64,000 nucleotides of DNA from Candidatus Thorarchaeota archaeon (GTDB lineage: Archaea; Asgardarchaeota; Thorarchaeia; Thorarchaeales; Thorarchaeaceae): the NCBI GenBank assembly GCA_029855935.1, contig JAGSHN010000020.1, positions 88,471 through 152,470 on the forward strand, written 5' to 3'. The notes below the pieces were generated by a model. It searched no databases and had not been told where the DNA came from. It saw only the letters and a program-made list of their open reading frames with translations. This document shows, piece after piece, positions 54,945 to 63,907 of this stretch (within the stretch, counting starts at the first letter, position 1; each line of letters begins with the position of its first letter). A program made the translations under genes and the position numbers.

Positions 54945-55335
54945 TTCACGCTCAATAGTTCAATTCGGAGGCCGTGCTCGCTTCACGCAAGCTACCGCTA
55001 CTCTCCCCGTACCTATCTCTACAGCCAGCAACGCGTTTAGAGTTTCAAGATGGACTCCACCCGCTCCACCATCTTGCTATGGCTGGTAGTGGACGCGACT
55101 GCCATCTTGGCCACGTAGAGCTGTAGCAAGATATTCTCCCGTGGGAAACTGTCCGGCACTGTTAAGTGTTGTTGCAATTCCCACCGAGAACTGTAGAGAC
55201 CAGTCTCTGCCGTTCAGGGCCATTCCTCATTCTTCCTAGCCGACGGATGACGACTTCCCGTGACCGCTCTTCACGACCATAGCCTTTAAATCGGGTGCGT
55301 TTCTCCCTCGGCAGAGACAAAACGGGGTAGTGAAG
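54945..55335. other. Intergenic stretch with nested inverted repeats
   Basis: About 390 bases between the PPDK-like gene and the next gene, with no credible open frame. CAAGATGG (55046-55053) pairs with CCATCTTG (55069-55076), and a third CCATCTTGG follows near 55101. TTCTCCCGTGGGAA (55134-55147) pairs imperfectly with TTCCCACCGAGAA (55178-55190), and between them CACT-GTTA-AGTG makes a smaller hairpin. A TATA-like CTTTAAATC sits near 55283, ahead of the next gene. Confidence 0.45.
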
Positions 55336-55722
55336 ATGTACTTCGAGCTCTTCCTAATTCCACTCGTAGTAATCGTGGTACTGTTCATCATATTCTTCAT
55401 TGTTGACGAGGGGTCACACTGGCAGAAGCACAGGGTGCTCGGCGTCTTCGCAAGATACATCCAGAGGTCTCAAGGTGTTGCGTTCGCGACATTCTTGCTC
55501 CTGACGATACTGTCCATCCCAGCCACCTTTGCAGTTCTTGTTGGTCTATGGATGGATCTCATCGCTGCGAACGCTATTCCGAACAGCCAGGTTGCGATTG
55601 TGGACACCCTGCTAGTGGTGCTGGTACTGTTGTCACTGATGCTGCCTGTCACGTGGTCTCACTTCAGACAGTGGCGTCAGGCCGTCAGAAGCATGGCCGA
55701 GGTCAGAGTCAGAACAGCATAA
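55336..55722 (+). CDS. Small membrane protein, three helices
   Basis: 128 residues, unrecognised. Three hydrophobic helices (FLIPLVVIVVLFIIFFIV near the start, FATFLLLTILSIPATFAVLVGLWM, VAIVDTLLVVLVLLSLMLPVTW) and a basic C-terminus. Start ATG 55336 follows GGGGTAGTGA; a GTG two codons earlier is also in frame. A TATA-like box lies about 50 nt upstream. The 286 bases after it, up to the next gene, hold nothing recognisable. Confidence 0.65.
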   Translation: MYFELFLIPLVVIVVLFIIFFIVDEGSHWQKHRVLGVFARYIQRSQGVAFATFLLLTILSIPATFAVLVGLWMDLIAANAIPNSQVAIVDTLLVVLVLLSLMLPVTWSHFRQWRQAVRSMAEVRVRTA

Positions 55723-56008
55723 TGGCGTCCCAGGACAAGGATCCGCTCACAGATGAGCGATGGGACTCTAGCTGGCACACCCACGGTCACGGTCCGCCCC
55801 ATGTCTGAGGGTGGCCGTGACGTGACTCGTTCTACTGATCCCTGTGAACCCCAATGCGTAGTCTCCATCGCCGGGCTCATTTCCTTCCCCCACAGTCTCT
55901 CTTGTGACGGGACATCAAAGTCGTGGCGCAGTCCCATAGCCTTATCTGATGTTTCACAGGCACCTGAGCCGCCCCAAAGGGTAGAAGGACTCCAGAGGAG
56001 CCACAGCC

Positions 56009-58189
56009 ATGAGAACTAGACTGTTCGCAGCCGCCGTTCTTCTACTAGCTCTTGCCATTGCCCTATTTCCGTCGGCACAGATGCAGATAGGCCCAAGTGG
56101 TCACTCCCTCAGAGTACGGTCGAGTGTCACAACGGCAGCAGAGGCGGAGCTCCCCCTGATGTATTCTGGGGGTGACGTGCAGCGTGTCGAGGTCGCAAGA
56201 TACGACTCGATTACTGATGCACTTGCTGCAGTGAACAGCGGTGAGGCGGATGTCTTTGGACACAGGATACCGTTTGACAATGTCACGGTGGCTGACGGCT
56301 ATTCCAGTCTGAGCCGCCAATGGATGTACGACAACAGGGCGGTGGTTCTTGCACTGAACGCACGGTCCTACCCGCTCAACAGTCATCATCTGAGAAGGGC
56401 AATAGCCTATGCCGTGAACAAGACCGCAATATCCGATCAGGTCTTCGGAGGGCTCGTCGATGTCGCCGACTATATGTTGCCTCTGACCAGCAGGTACTCG
56501 CCGGATCGGAGCGGTACGGGTCTGTTCTACAACTCAGACTACCCAGCCGCCATTGAGGAACTCACTCTCGCGGGGATGCTCGATGTCGATGTCGATGGCT
56601 ATGTGGAGGCCCCGCACGGTCACGACCTGACTCTCAGGATAGCAGTTCCACTTGATCTGCCTGGGATGAACGAGACCGCGATACTCGTTCGTACGGGACT
56701 CGTGGCGATTGGACTCAACTCCACGATCGTCTACTTCAACCAGACGTATCTCCAGAACGGGGTTGCAAACCACACTCTAGACTACGACCTGGCACTGTAC
56801 CAGATGGACTTCCCGTACTTCGACCCGAGCTGGGGTGTGCTGACATTCTCGGGCGCGCGTCGCACAGAATACGGGGAGAACATAGCGAACATCAATGATC
56901 CCACGCTGAACGAGATTGCGGCCGCCGTGAACAGAGAGTACGACCACGATCTGAGAGTGAACCTGACACGGCAGGCGTTACGCGTTGTCAGAGACTACTG
57001 TCCGGTGCTCCCGCTGTTCTTCTACAGAAGCCTCTCGGTATACAGTACGGCGAACTTTGACAACTGGCCTCACGATTGGATAGGCGGTGCGTTCAGCGTC
57101 TGGACGCCCGTCACTGTGACACCACGAGAGGGGTCGGATGGCACGCTCCGGGTGGCCGTGCTGCCAGAGTTCTTTGACGGCTTCTTCACATCTCTCAATC
57201 CCTTCGTCAACTCCCCGCTCCTTGACGAGTCGTGGCTCTGGAGAGATCACTTCAACCCGTACTTGCTTGTCTACGATACGCCATTGGTCGTTCGAGGCGA
57301 TGGTGAAGTCGTGCCGAGGAATGCTGTCCGCTGGAAGATGGAGCTGGCCGGAATGGCCTCTGATGTTGGCAACAACGAGTCGAGAGCCGTCTTCTATCTC
57401 GATTCCACTGGCAACTTCACCGACGGAACCGAGCTGACTGCACAGGACTACGGGTTCACCTTCGAGTTCCTGTCCAATCGCTCCCTGATACCTCGGGCGG
57501 CCGACTTTGTCGAGGCGAAAGTCATTGGCGACTACAAGGTGGGAATCAAGTTCAAACAGCCTGACGTGTTCCTGTACAGGTCTGTGTCCGCCTTGCCAAT
57601 CCTCCCGAGGCACATATGGAGCGACAAGAACGTGACGGAATGGGACCCCTCACCAGAAGAGGTCATCGGCTCTGGACCCTTCACAGTCGAGTCATTCACT
57701 CCACACGCATCCCTCGTCTTGGAGACAAATGAGCACTACTACCCTACTCTCGACAATGCTCCGCCTCAGCTTCAGTTCATCAGGATAACACCAGACGATC
57801 CGGTCCCGACAATCAGCGTCCTCGTGCGGGTATTCCTTCTCGACAAGAGCCCCATCGAGAGGGTTGTTGTGAACTACATATACGACAAGGGCCCTCTCAA
57901 CTTCACAGAGAGCATTGAGATGGTCGAGACCCCCGTGGGCTACTATGCCATCATCCCGGCCCACATAACAGCCACCTTCGTCGAGTTCTGGATTACGGCA
58001 ACGGACATGTGGAACAACACGGGCGTCGTGGTCTCGGGGCGATACACCCTGCCAGCGACAACAGGACAACTGCTGCTGACCACTGTCGGTCCGCCAGCCG
58101 GGGGTGCCGCTGTTGTTCTTGTCGCTCTCGCAGTCCTTGTCAGGCGCAGAGGCCGGCGCGGGGCGGCTCCGCGTCCCACTCGCGTCTGA
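56009..58189 (+). CDS. Solute-binding protein (family 5) with halves in apparently permuted order
   Basis: 726 residues. It has an N-terminal signal peptide (LFAAAVLLLALAIALFPS), many N-x-S/T sites and a C-terminal membrane helix with basic tail (GGAAVVLVALAVLVRRRGRRG), so it is anchored outside the cell. Family 5 (oligopeptide-binding) proteins start with the LNP strand segment and later carry the LRRAIAYAVNK part. Here the RRAIAYAVNKTAISDQVFGG part comes first (about 125-150), and the DGTLRVAVLPEFFDG ... SLNPF part, which belongs to the family's N-terminus, comes after about 370. It is followed by GSGPFTVESFTPHASLVLETN and an Ig-like module. This looks like a circular permutation or a fusion of two partial copies. 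No permease or ATPase genes are adjacent. Confidence 0.75.
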   Translation: MRTRLFAAAVLLLALAIALFPSAQMQIGPSGHSLRVRSSVTTAAEAELPLMYSGGDVQRVEVARYDSITDALAAVNSGEADVFGHRIPFDNVTVADGYSSLSRQWMYDNRAVVLALNARSYPLNSHHLRRAIAYAVNKTAISDQVFGGLVDVADYMLPLTSRYSPDRSGTGLFYNSDYPAAIEELTLAGMLDVDVDGYVEAPHGHDLTLRIAVPLDLPGMNETAILVRTGLVAIGLNSTIVYFNQTYLQNGVANHTLDYDLALYQMDFPYFDPSWGVLTFSGARRTEYGENIANINDPTLNEIAAAVNREYDHDLRVNLTRQALRVVRDYCPVLPLFFYRSLSVYSTANFDNWPHDWIGGAFSVWTPVTVTPREGSDGTLRVAVLPEFFDGFFTSLNPFVNSPLLDESWLWRDHFNPYLLVYDTPLVVRGDGEVVPRNAVRWKMELAGMASDVGNNESRAVFYLDSTGNFTDGTELTAQDYGFTFEFLSNRSLIPRAADFVEAKVIGDYKVGIKFKQPDVFLYRSVSALPILPRHIWSDKNVTEWDPSPEEVIGSGPFTVESFTPHASLVLETNEHYYPTLDNAPPQLQFIRITPDDPVPTISVLVRVFLLDKSPIERVVVNYIYDKGPLNFTESIEMVETPVGYYAIIPAHITATFVEFWITATDMWNNTGVVVSGRYTLPATTGQLLLTTVGPPAGGAAVVLVALAVLVRRRGRRGAAPRPTRV

Positions 58190-58251
58190 TTGAAGAGACA
58201 GGGAGCCTTCTGATTCGCAGATGCCACATAGCCTACCCACTAATCACTCGG

Positions 58252-59739
58252 TCACTGCGAGGGGATGCGTTTCACCAGATATACAGCAATGACCACCACT
58301 CCAGCGGCAACCCCGATTATTGCGGAGATGAGGGGCAGATTCGCCATCAGCGACCCCTGGGGCCAGTAGACTGCAAGCGCATCCCCTGCCTCCTTCCACG
58401 AGTCCGATATGGCCTGAAGGTGAGTGGTGATTGTTGCCAAGTCGTCAGAGTAGGCGGCGAGGGCATCATCGAGGTTGCCTGTCGAGTTATAGAGATTGGC
58501 GACTGACCTGAATGTCTGGCTGACGAACCCTGCAGTCACACTCACATTGCCGGGATGGATCAGTGTCGTGTTGTCGGAGAGAGCAGCGAAGTGTGGCAGT
58601 GCAGCAGAGGCTGCAGTCTCGAACTCTGTCAGGTCCACACTCGGGAGATAGGCCGGCAGTCGCTCAAGCCCTATTCGATAGGACAGGTACTGTAGCGTGA
58701 TCTGTGACTCCACGCCTAGGCCAATGAAGACGAGAAGAGCGGACTTGAAGAAGACCTCGTTGTCCACGCCATCGAATATCGAGAGATAGGTCTTCAGGCC
58801 ATCAACCGACAGGTCCGTTGCCAGTCCGTTGAATGCGCTATACCCGAATTGCCATAGATACGCACTCGAGCTACCCGGCGAGTAGCGCTCCCCGACACCC
58901 AGCAAGAGGTCCCGGACACGCGGGCCAATCTCGTCCTCGGGATTCTGTATGGGCTCCAATCCTGGAGTCAGTGTGATTGAGATGTAGTATCGCTCAGACC
59001 ACGCGAGATTGAGATTTGTATAGCTGATCTGACTGTAGTTCCCTCTGCCATCCACCGGATAGCCGTACTGATGGCCAAAGGAGCCGACCCCGGGATCTTG
59101 AATATAGGCCACCCCGGCCGTGTCGTCATACCCGACAAGAACCACCGCATGGCCTCCTCCCGTTATGCCCTGCTCCCGCATGAAGTCGTAATCACTGGCA
59201 GGTAGCCAGCGAGGATCGACTGAGATCAGCAGAGGATAGCCGCTGTCAATGGTCGATCGCATCAGGTCCAGAGCCTCAGACTGACCGCTGATGAGTCCCA
59301 CATTGACCCCCCTCGACCTGAGGAGGTTGACCTGGGACTCGATTCCCTCGACGTCAGAACTGATGTACAGCGTATAATTCAGCCCATAGAGCTGGGCGAC
59401 GAAGAAGACCGGGTCCACCTGCTGGTATATTGCTCCGGGGAAGGCCATCATTGTATCATTGTACTTGATGTAGGCAAAGGCGAACCCCACACCCGATACT
59501 GCCAGCAGGTCATGCATTGTCATCTCAACGCCCGCATATCTGAGCAGTATCGTCGTTGCGGCCCAGTTGCAGAAGCCATTGATCTCCTGCCAGACGTACG
59601 GCACGCCCTGGAGGACCACTGCATTGTCCAAGGCCACTCGGCCTACCGAAACAGGACCAACTGTCTCACCGTGGGCAAGCGTGGCAGATAGCGGAGCCAG
59701 CAACAGGAAACACAGCAGGGCAAGAGAACGTCGCTTCAT
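58252..59739 (-). CDS. Secreted, membrane-anchored papain-like (C39-type) peptidase
   Basis: 495 residues. The signal peptide is MKRRSLALLCFLLLAPLSATLAHG, and the chain ends in a membrane helix (ISAIIGVAAGVVVIAVYLVK). The peptidase domain has QGVPYVWQEINGFCNWAATTILLRYAG with the nucleophile Cys, GGGHAVVLVGYDD with the His, and YIQDPG with the Asp/Asn. A helical C-terminal region follows. C39 enzymes cut after double glycines in secreted peptides, or act on peptides generally. The frame opens at 59877, but the signal peptide fixes ATG 59739. It converges with the solute-binding-protein gene; their stops are about 60 nt apart. Confidence 0.8.
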   Translation of the reverse strand: MKRRSLALLCFLLLAPLSATLAHGETVGPVSVGRVALDNAVVLQGVPYVWQEINGFCNWAATTILLRYAGVEMTMHDLLAVSGVGFAFAYIKYNDTMMAFPGAIYQQVDPVFFVAQLYGLNYTLYISSDVEGIESQVNLLRSRGVNVGLISGQSEALDLMRSTIDSGYPLLISVDPRWLPASDYDFMREQGITGGGHAVVLVGYDDTAGVAYIQDPGVGSFGHQYGYPVDGRGNYSQISYTNLNLAWSERYYISITLTPGLEPIQNPEDEIGPRVRDLLLGVGERYSPGSSSAYLWQFGYSAFNGLATDLSVDGLKTYLSIFDGVDNEVFFKSALLVFIGLGVESQITLQYLSYRIGLERLPAYLPSVDLTEFETAASAALPHFAALSDNTTLIHPGNVSVTAGFVSQTFRSVANLYNSTGNLDDALAAYSDDLATITTHLQAISDSWKEAGDALAVYWPQGSLMANLPLISAIIGVAAGVVVIAVYLVKRIPSQ

Positions 59740-59902
59740 TGCGATTCGAGAGGCAGGTGGGCCGTAAGAACAAAAGGGTTTTGCAATGGCGACATTGAGC
59801 GGTAGGACCGTTGCCGGGGGAGAAGACTCCTCAATGGTTGAGGATACGTCCTGACACAGTAGATCTATCGTAGTCACGCCTGCTGGCCGGACGCACCGGT
59901 TC

Positions 59903-61492
59903 TCAGTAGCCCGCCGCCTGACCGTCCTTCCGGTGGTCCGAGCCTGTCATCCACACCTCGTCCAGTCTCATGATAGCCTGACCCCCGCCAAAGCCGCTCA
60001 TCGTCTCATGTACAAGGCGGTGACCCTTCCTCCTGAGCAGGCCCTGAACGTACGACGGAATCCCGCTCTCAATGGCGACCGTGTTGTTCTTCTGGTCGTG
60101 GTGGAATCGTGGAAATTCGAGTGCCTCCTGAGGCGTCATTCGGTAGTCAACGAGGTTGGATACGAACTGTGCGTGAGCCTGTGCCTGATGAGCGCCCCCC
60201 ATTATGCCAAAGACGCCATACAGATCTCCCTCCCTGTACAGCGCGCCCGGTATGATCGTGTGGAACGGTCGCTTGCGTGGGGCATAGCAGTTGGGATGGG
60301 AGGGGTCGAGCGAGAAGAGCGCACCACGATTCTGGAGCTTGATGCCCGTCCCAGGGACGACCAGACCACTGCCAAAGCCCGTGTATAGACTGTTGATGAA
60401 GGACACCGCCATACCCGAACCATCGGCGGTGGCGAGGTAGACGGTGTCGTCGCCCAGTGGGATACCTGAGGAAGGTGGTGTCATCGCCGAGTCCATGTCA
60501 ATCAGCGATGCCCGCTCCCGTACGTAGTCTGCTGATAGCAACCTGTCAAGCGGTATTCGATGGAACTCGGGATCGCAGTTGTGCTGATAGAGGTCCGCAT
60601 AGGCCAGCTTCTTTGCCTCTATCATAATGTGAAGCCGACCTGGGTCCCGCGGAACGAGTCTCGACAGCTCGAACTCGCTCATCATCCTCAGCATAATCAG
60701 TGCAGCGAAGCCCTGTCCGTTCGGAGGATGCTCGAAGACCTCCACATCACCGTAGGGAACACTCACTGGCGCAGTCTGCACTGTCGCGTGACGCTCAAGA
60801 TCCTCAACCGTGATTGAGCCTCCGTGCTGCTGAACAGTATCGACTATCTGCTGAGCTATCTCGCCAGCGTAGAACGCCTCAATCCCCTCACGTGCGACTG
60901 TCTCAAAGGTCTGAGCGAGATCGGGATTTCTCATCACCTCCCCCATCACCGGCGCCCGACCGTCGATGGCAAAGACCCGTCTGGCCTCGTCGTTCTGCAG
61001 AACGGGGACTAGGAGATCCCAGTACTGGGCGACTAGCGGAGAAACAGGAAACCCCTCACGAGCATACCGGATGGCTGGTGCCAGAACTTCGCTGAACTCA
61101 AGCCTGCCGTACTCCTTGTTTAGAGTGTACCAGAGATGCAGTGCGCCCGGTACTGTGACAGGGACCCCGCCTCTGAGTGGCATCTCGGTCCAGCCACGTT
61201 CCAGAAGGTCCTCAAGTTCGAAGAGCGAGCCTGAGCGACCCGAGCCATTGAATGCAAGAGGCGAGTCGCGACCAGGAACGTGCACAAGCGCAAAGGCATC
61301 CCCGCCACATCCCGTGGAGAAAGGCTCCACAACATCGAGCACCGCTGCTGCCGCCACAGCCGCATCTACGGCATTCCCGCCTTCTCTCATCACCTGAAGG
61401 CCTGCTTGTGTAGCGAGAGGCTGAGATGTGGCGACCATAGCGTGTGCTGCCAGCACATCAGAACGACCTGTCCACCGGCGCCAGAAGACCAT
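59903..61492 (-). CDS. ggt: Gamma-glutamyltransferase (Ntn hydrolase)
   Basis: 529 residues. Hydrolyses or transfers the gamma-glutamyl group of glutathione-like peptides. Motifs: MVATSQPLATQAGLQVMREGGNAVDAAVA, PFSTGCGGDAFALV, the nucleophile threonine in DDTVYLATADGSGMAVSFINSLYTGFGS, and GGAHQAQAHAQFVSNLVD. In the family the chain self-cleaves before the Thr. I see no signal peptide, so it is probably cytosolic. Start ATG 61492 follows AAGGAACG. It lies divergent from the radical SAM gene. Confidence 0.9.
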   Translation of the reverse strand: MVFWRRWTGRSDVLAAHAMVATSQPLATQAGLQVMREGGNAVDAAVAAAAVLDVVEPFSTGCGGDAFALVHVPGRDSPLAFNGSGRSGSLFELEDLLERGWTEMPLRGGVPVTVPGALHLWYTLNKEYGRLEFSEVLAPAIRYAREGFPVSPLVAQYWDLLVPVLQNDEARRVFAIDGRAPVMGEVMRNPDLAQTFETVAREGIEAFYAGEIAQQIVDTVQQHGGSITVEDLERHATVQTAPVSVPYGDVEVFEHPPNGQGFAALIMLRMMSEFELSRLVPRDPGRLHIMIEAKKLAYADLYQHNCDPEFHRIPLDRLLSADYVRERASLIDMDSAMTPPSSGIPLGDDTVYLATADGSGMAVSFINSLYTGFGSGLVVPGTGIKLQNRGALFSLDPSHPNCYAPRKRPFHTIIPGALYREGDLYGVFGIMGGAHQAQAHAQFVSNLVDYRMTPQEALEFPRFHHDQKNNTVAIESGIPSYVQGLLRRKGHRLVHETMSGFGGGQAIMRLDEVWMTGSDHRKDGQAAGY

Positions 61493-61584
61493 CTTGAAAC
61501 GTTCCTTTCCTTGACTGAGAGACGGACTAGGCCGGTCCTGATATTTGTCTCACTGCGTAGGCAGATGTGCAGTGAGAGCTACGA

Positions 61585-61594
61585 TAATATAGTC
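61585..61594 (+). promoter_or_regulatory. TATA-like box for the radical SAM gene
   Basis: The AT-rich run GATAATATAG lies about 43-52 nt upstream of ATG 61636, giving a predicted RNA start near 61615. It is the best promoter candidate in the 143-nt gap between two divergent genes. Confidence 0.35.
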
Positions 61595-61635
61595 AGCGTG
61601 CAGCGCGCTGGACCTGAGGCCAGAGGGAGCACCAG

Positions 61636-62721
61636 ATGAACTATCATCTCGTCCTGACACGCAGATGCAACCTCAACTGCGAGTACTGCCACGGCGGAGA
61701 GGAGAACGGTCCCGACACCGAAGTGCAGTACTCTTTGGACGACCTTGCGAGGTTTATAGAGAGAGACAGTGATCCTCAGATAATGATGTATGGCGGTGAG
61801 CCAACTATCAGAATCCCTCAGATGATGAGGGTGATGGACCGGTTTCCGAACGCGCGGTTCATGCTCCAGACCAACGCACTGAGACTGAACCTCATACCCC
61901 CTGACTATGTGAAGAGATTCCATTCCATCCTGGTGTCCATCGATGGACGAGAACACGTGACAGACGGGTACCGATCCAGGGGAGTGTACAGGAGAGTCCT
62001 TGAGAACGTCAGGTGGCTCAGGCGAGTCGGCTATCGGGGAGACATCGTCGCCAGGATGGCAGTTTCCGAACAGACGGACATCTATCTCGATGTCCGACAC
62101 CTGCTTGACCTTGAGGATCCAAGATTCGACCATATTCACTGGCAGCTCAATGTCATCTGGGATGCTGAGGGCAACTGGACGGACTTTGACGGATGGGTGC
62201 GTGACAGCTACGTCCCCGGAATCTCTCGTCTGGCCACCGAGTGGGTGGACAGGATGGAGGAGGAGGGTGTGATCGAGGGCATCGTTCCGTTCCTCCCACT
62301 GATGTATTCCCTCCTCACCCACAGGCCCTCAAGGCTCAGGTGCGGCTCAGGCCTTGACACCTTTGCGATTCACGTTGATGGGAGAATCGGGGTATGTCCG
62401 ATATCTCCTGACTGGGACTTCTCAATCGTCGGGGACATCTATCGTACGCACCCAGAGGAGTTGAGGGACATTATGACGGTCGACGAGCCGTGTCCCTCCT
62501 GCGAGGTGTACTGGATCTGCGGAGGCCGTTGCCTCTTCGCCAACAAACAGCGGCTCTGGGGTGAGAGCGGGTTTAGAAAGGTGTGTGACACCGTGAAACA
62601 CCTGATATGTGATCTCAAGCGAGAGGTACCGAGGGTGAGGAACCTGATAGGCAAGGGACGTCTCCGAAAAGAGGACTTCAACTATCCAGAGTACAACAAC
62701 GGCTGCGAGATAATCCCCTGA
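61636..62721 (+). CDS. Radical SAM enzyme, AF1577-like (putative peptide-modifying)
   Basis: 361 residues. The cluster motif CNLNCEYC (Cx3Cx2C) binds the 4Fe-4S that cleaves SAM. Next come MMYGGEPTI (SAM binding), QTNALRLN, LVSIDGREHVTDGYRSRGVYRRVLENV and VARMAVSEQ. The C-terminal third has extra cysteines (CGSGLD, CPISPDWDF, CPSC and CGGRCLF) for auxiliary Fe-S clusters, as in SPASM-type enzymes. The start YHLVLTRRCNL is like the AF1577 family, proposed to modify peptides. No small precursor gene is seen beside it. Its neighbours are gamma-glutamyltransferase and, further off, a C39-type peptidase, so a peptide role is plausible but unproven. Confidence 0.85.
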   Translation: MNYHLVLTRRCNLNCEYCHGGEENGPDTEVQYSLDDLARFIERDSDPQIMMYGGEPTIRIPQMMRVMDRFPNARFMLQTNALRLNLIPPDYVKRFHSILVSIDGREHVTDGYRSRGVYRRVLENVRWLRRVGYRGDIVARMAVSEQTDIYLDVRHLLDLEDPRFDHIHWQLNVIWDAEGNWTDFDGWVRDSYVPGISRLATEWVDRMEEEGVIEGIVPFLPLMYSLLTHRPSRLRCGSGLDTFAIHVDGRIGVCPISPDWDFSIVGDIYRTHPEELRDIMTVDEPCPSCEVYWICGGRCLFANKQRLWGESGFRKVCDTVKHLICDLKREVPRVRNLIGKGRLRKEDFNYPEYNNGCEIIP

Positions 62722-62736
62722 AGACCGCCCAGCTGC

Positions 62737-63252
62737 TCACAGAGGCTCTTCTTCAACTATCTCTTCTTCACAGAGGTCCTTCTGCATAACGACTATCTCC
62801 TCGCCCTCGCGGACAAGTCTCCCAGTCTCCTTGTAGCCAAGTCGGTTATAGAAGTCCCTCTGCTCCTCAATCACGCCATAGACCTCTATCTCGATGCACT
62901 TCGCCCCCATATGATTCAGAAGATTCTCAGCATATTCAACAAGTGCGGTGCCTATCCTCCTACCTCTGTATGCCTTCCTCACAGCGACTCGGCTGATTGT
63001 TCCTACGCCGCCGTGCAGAACCACCCGCATCGTGCCGACAATCTCATTGCCGACGATGGCCACATAGACGTTCCCCATCTGGATGTGGCGGGCAATCTTG
63101 TCGAGACCCTCTCTCAGAGCACCGGGCTCACGCGAAAGCTTTCTCTTGACTCCCGCGTACGCCTCCCTGATGATAGCCCGGACCGCCTCGACCTCGCCAA
63201 TCTCAGCTCTGCGTACGAGTATGTCGGCGTAGTTGTAAATTGCTGATACCAC
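62737..63252 (-). CDS. GNAT-family N-acetyltransferase
   Basis: 171 residues. The acetyl-CoA signature VAVRKAYRGRRIGTALVEYAENLL (R/Q-x-x-G-x-G/A) lies in the middle, after GTMRVVLHGGVGTIS, and ends with VYGVIEEQRDFYNRLGYKETGRLVREGEEIVVMQKDL. It transfers an acetyl group to an amine, protein N-terminus or antibiotic; the target is unknown. The C-terminal tail is acidic (CEEEIVEEEPL). Start ATG 63252; a later ATG is not obvious. It converges with the radical SAM gene. Confidence 0.85.
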   Translation of the reverse strand: MVSAIYNYADILVRRAEIGEVEAVRAIIREAYAGVKRKLSREPGALREGLDKIARHIQMGNVYVAIVGNEIVGTMRVVLHGGVGTISRVAVRKAYRGRRIGTALVEYAENLLNHMGAKCIEIEVYGVIEEQRDFYNRLGYKETGRLVREGEEIVVMQKDLCEEEIVEEEPL

Positions 63253-63413
63253 CTTTTGAACGGTCTCTTGTGCTCACAATCGCATTGACCAAACATAAAT
63301 CTGGCGTTGTAGCGCCGAAGACAGACATTCGTAGTGGGACCACCATGGTCTCGATTCTACAACCTGATGAAAGACCCAGACAACGGACGGCTGGTCCTCT
63401 CAAGAGCAAGTGA

Positions 63414-63819
63414 GACGCAGACCACGTCGTCATCAACGGCGGGGCGGTACGGTCGCCTGAGATGGAGGCGCTGGTGGCAATGCGCCAGCATGTGCCAGTC
63501 GGACCCGCTGCCTACGGCGTGCGAGAGGATGAGGCCTGCGACATTAGGACTCCCAACTCCACAGAGCTTGGAGGCAGAGTTGGCACGGCCCTTGTTGACA
63601 TTACCGAGAATGCAGTAAGGGAGGCCCGATGTTCACGCACAGTAGTCACCACGATGAATGACAATCTACGCGCGCTGAGATTCTACCGGAAAATAGGCTG
63701 TGGACTGAGGCAGCCGGGGGCTCGTGGTGTTGGAGAGGCAAGACACGCGAAGCCGCAGATTCCCGCAACGGGATTGTACGGGATCCCGGTAGGAGATAGA
63801 GCTGGAAAAGCGTCTTTAG
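63414..63819 (+). pseudogene. GNAT acetyltransferase remnant (truncated and frameshifted)
   Basis: In frame after a TGA at 63411, the DNA codes DADHVVINGGAVRSPEMEALVAM, then GGRVGTALVDITENAVRE (acetyl-CoA site), VVTTMNDNLRALRFYRKIGC and ARHAKPQIPATGLYGIPV. This is the GNAT subgroup that ends KPQIP...GIP...EIELE. After GIPV the family ending appears in another frame (EIELEKRL then TAG 63817-63819), so a few bases were lost near 63790-63792. The N-terminal part is missing too: the only ATG in frame is 63462, inside the domain. It lies divergent from the intact GNAT gene at 63252 and may be a decayed relative or an unrelated arrival. Confidence 0.75.
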
Positions 63820-63907
63820 GGTTTCTTGTCGCAACATGCAACACAGGCTGCGTCGGTTCTGCACAGGTTTAAATCCTCTCCGTGCAAAGGTCAGCCGAGG
63901 TGCTGAG

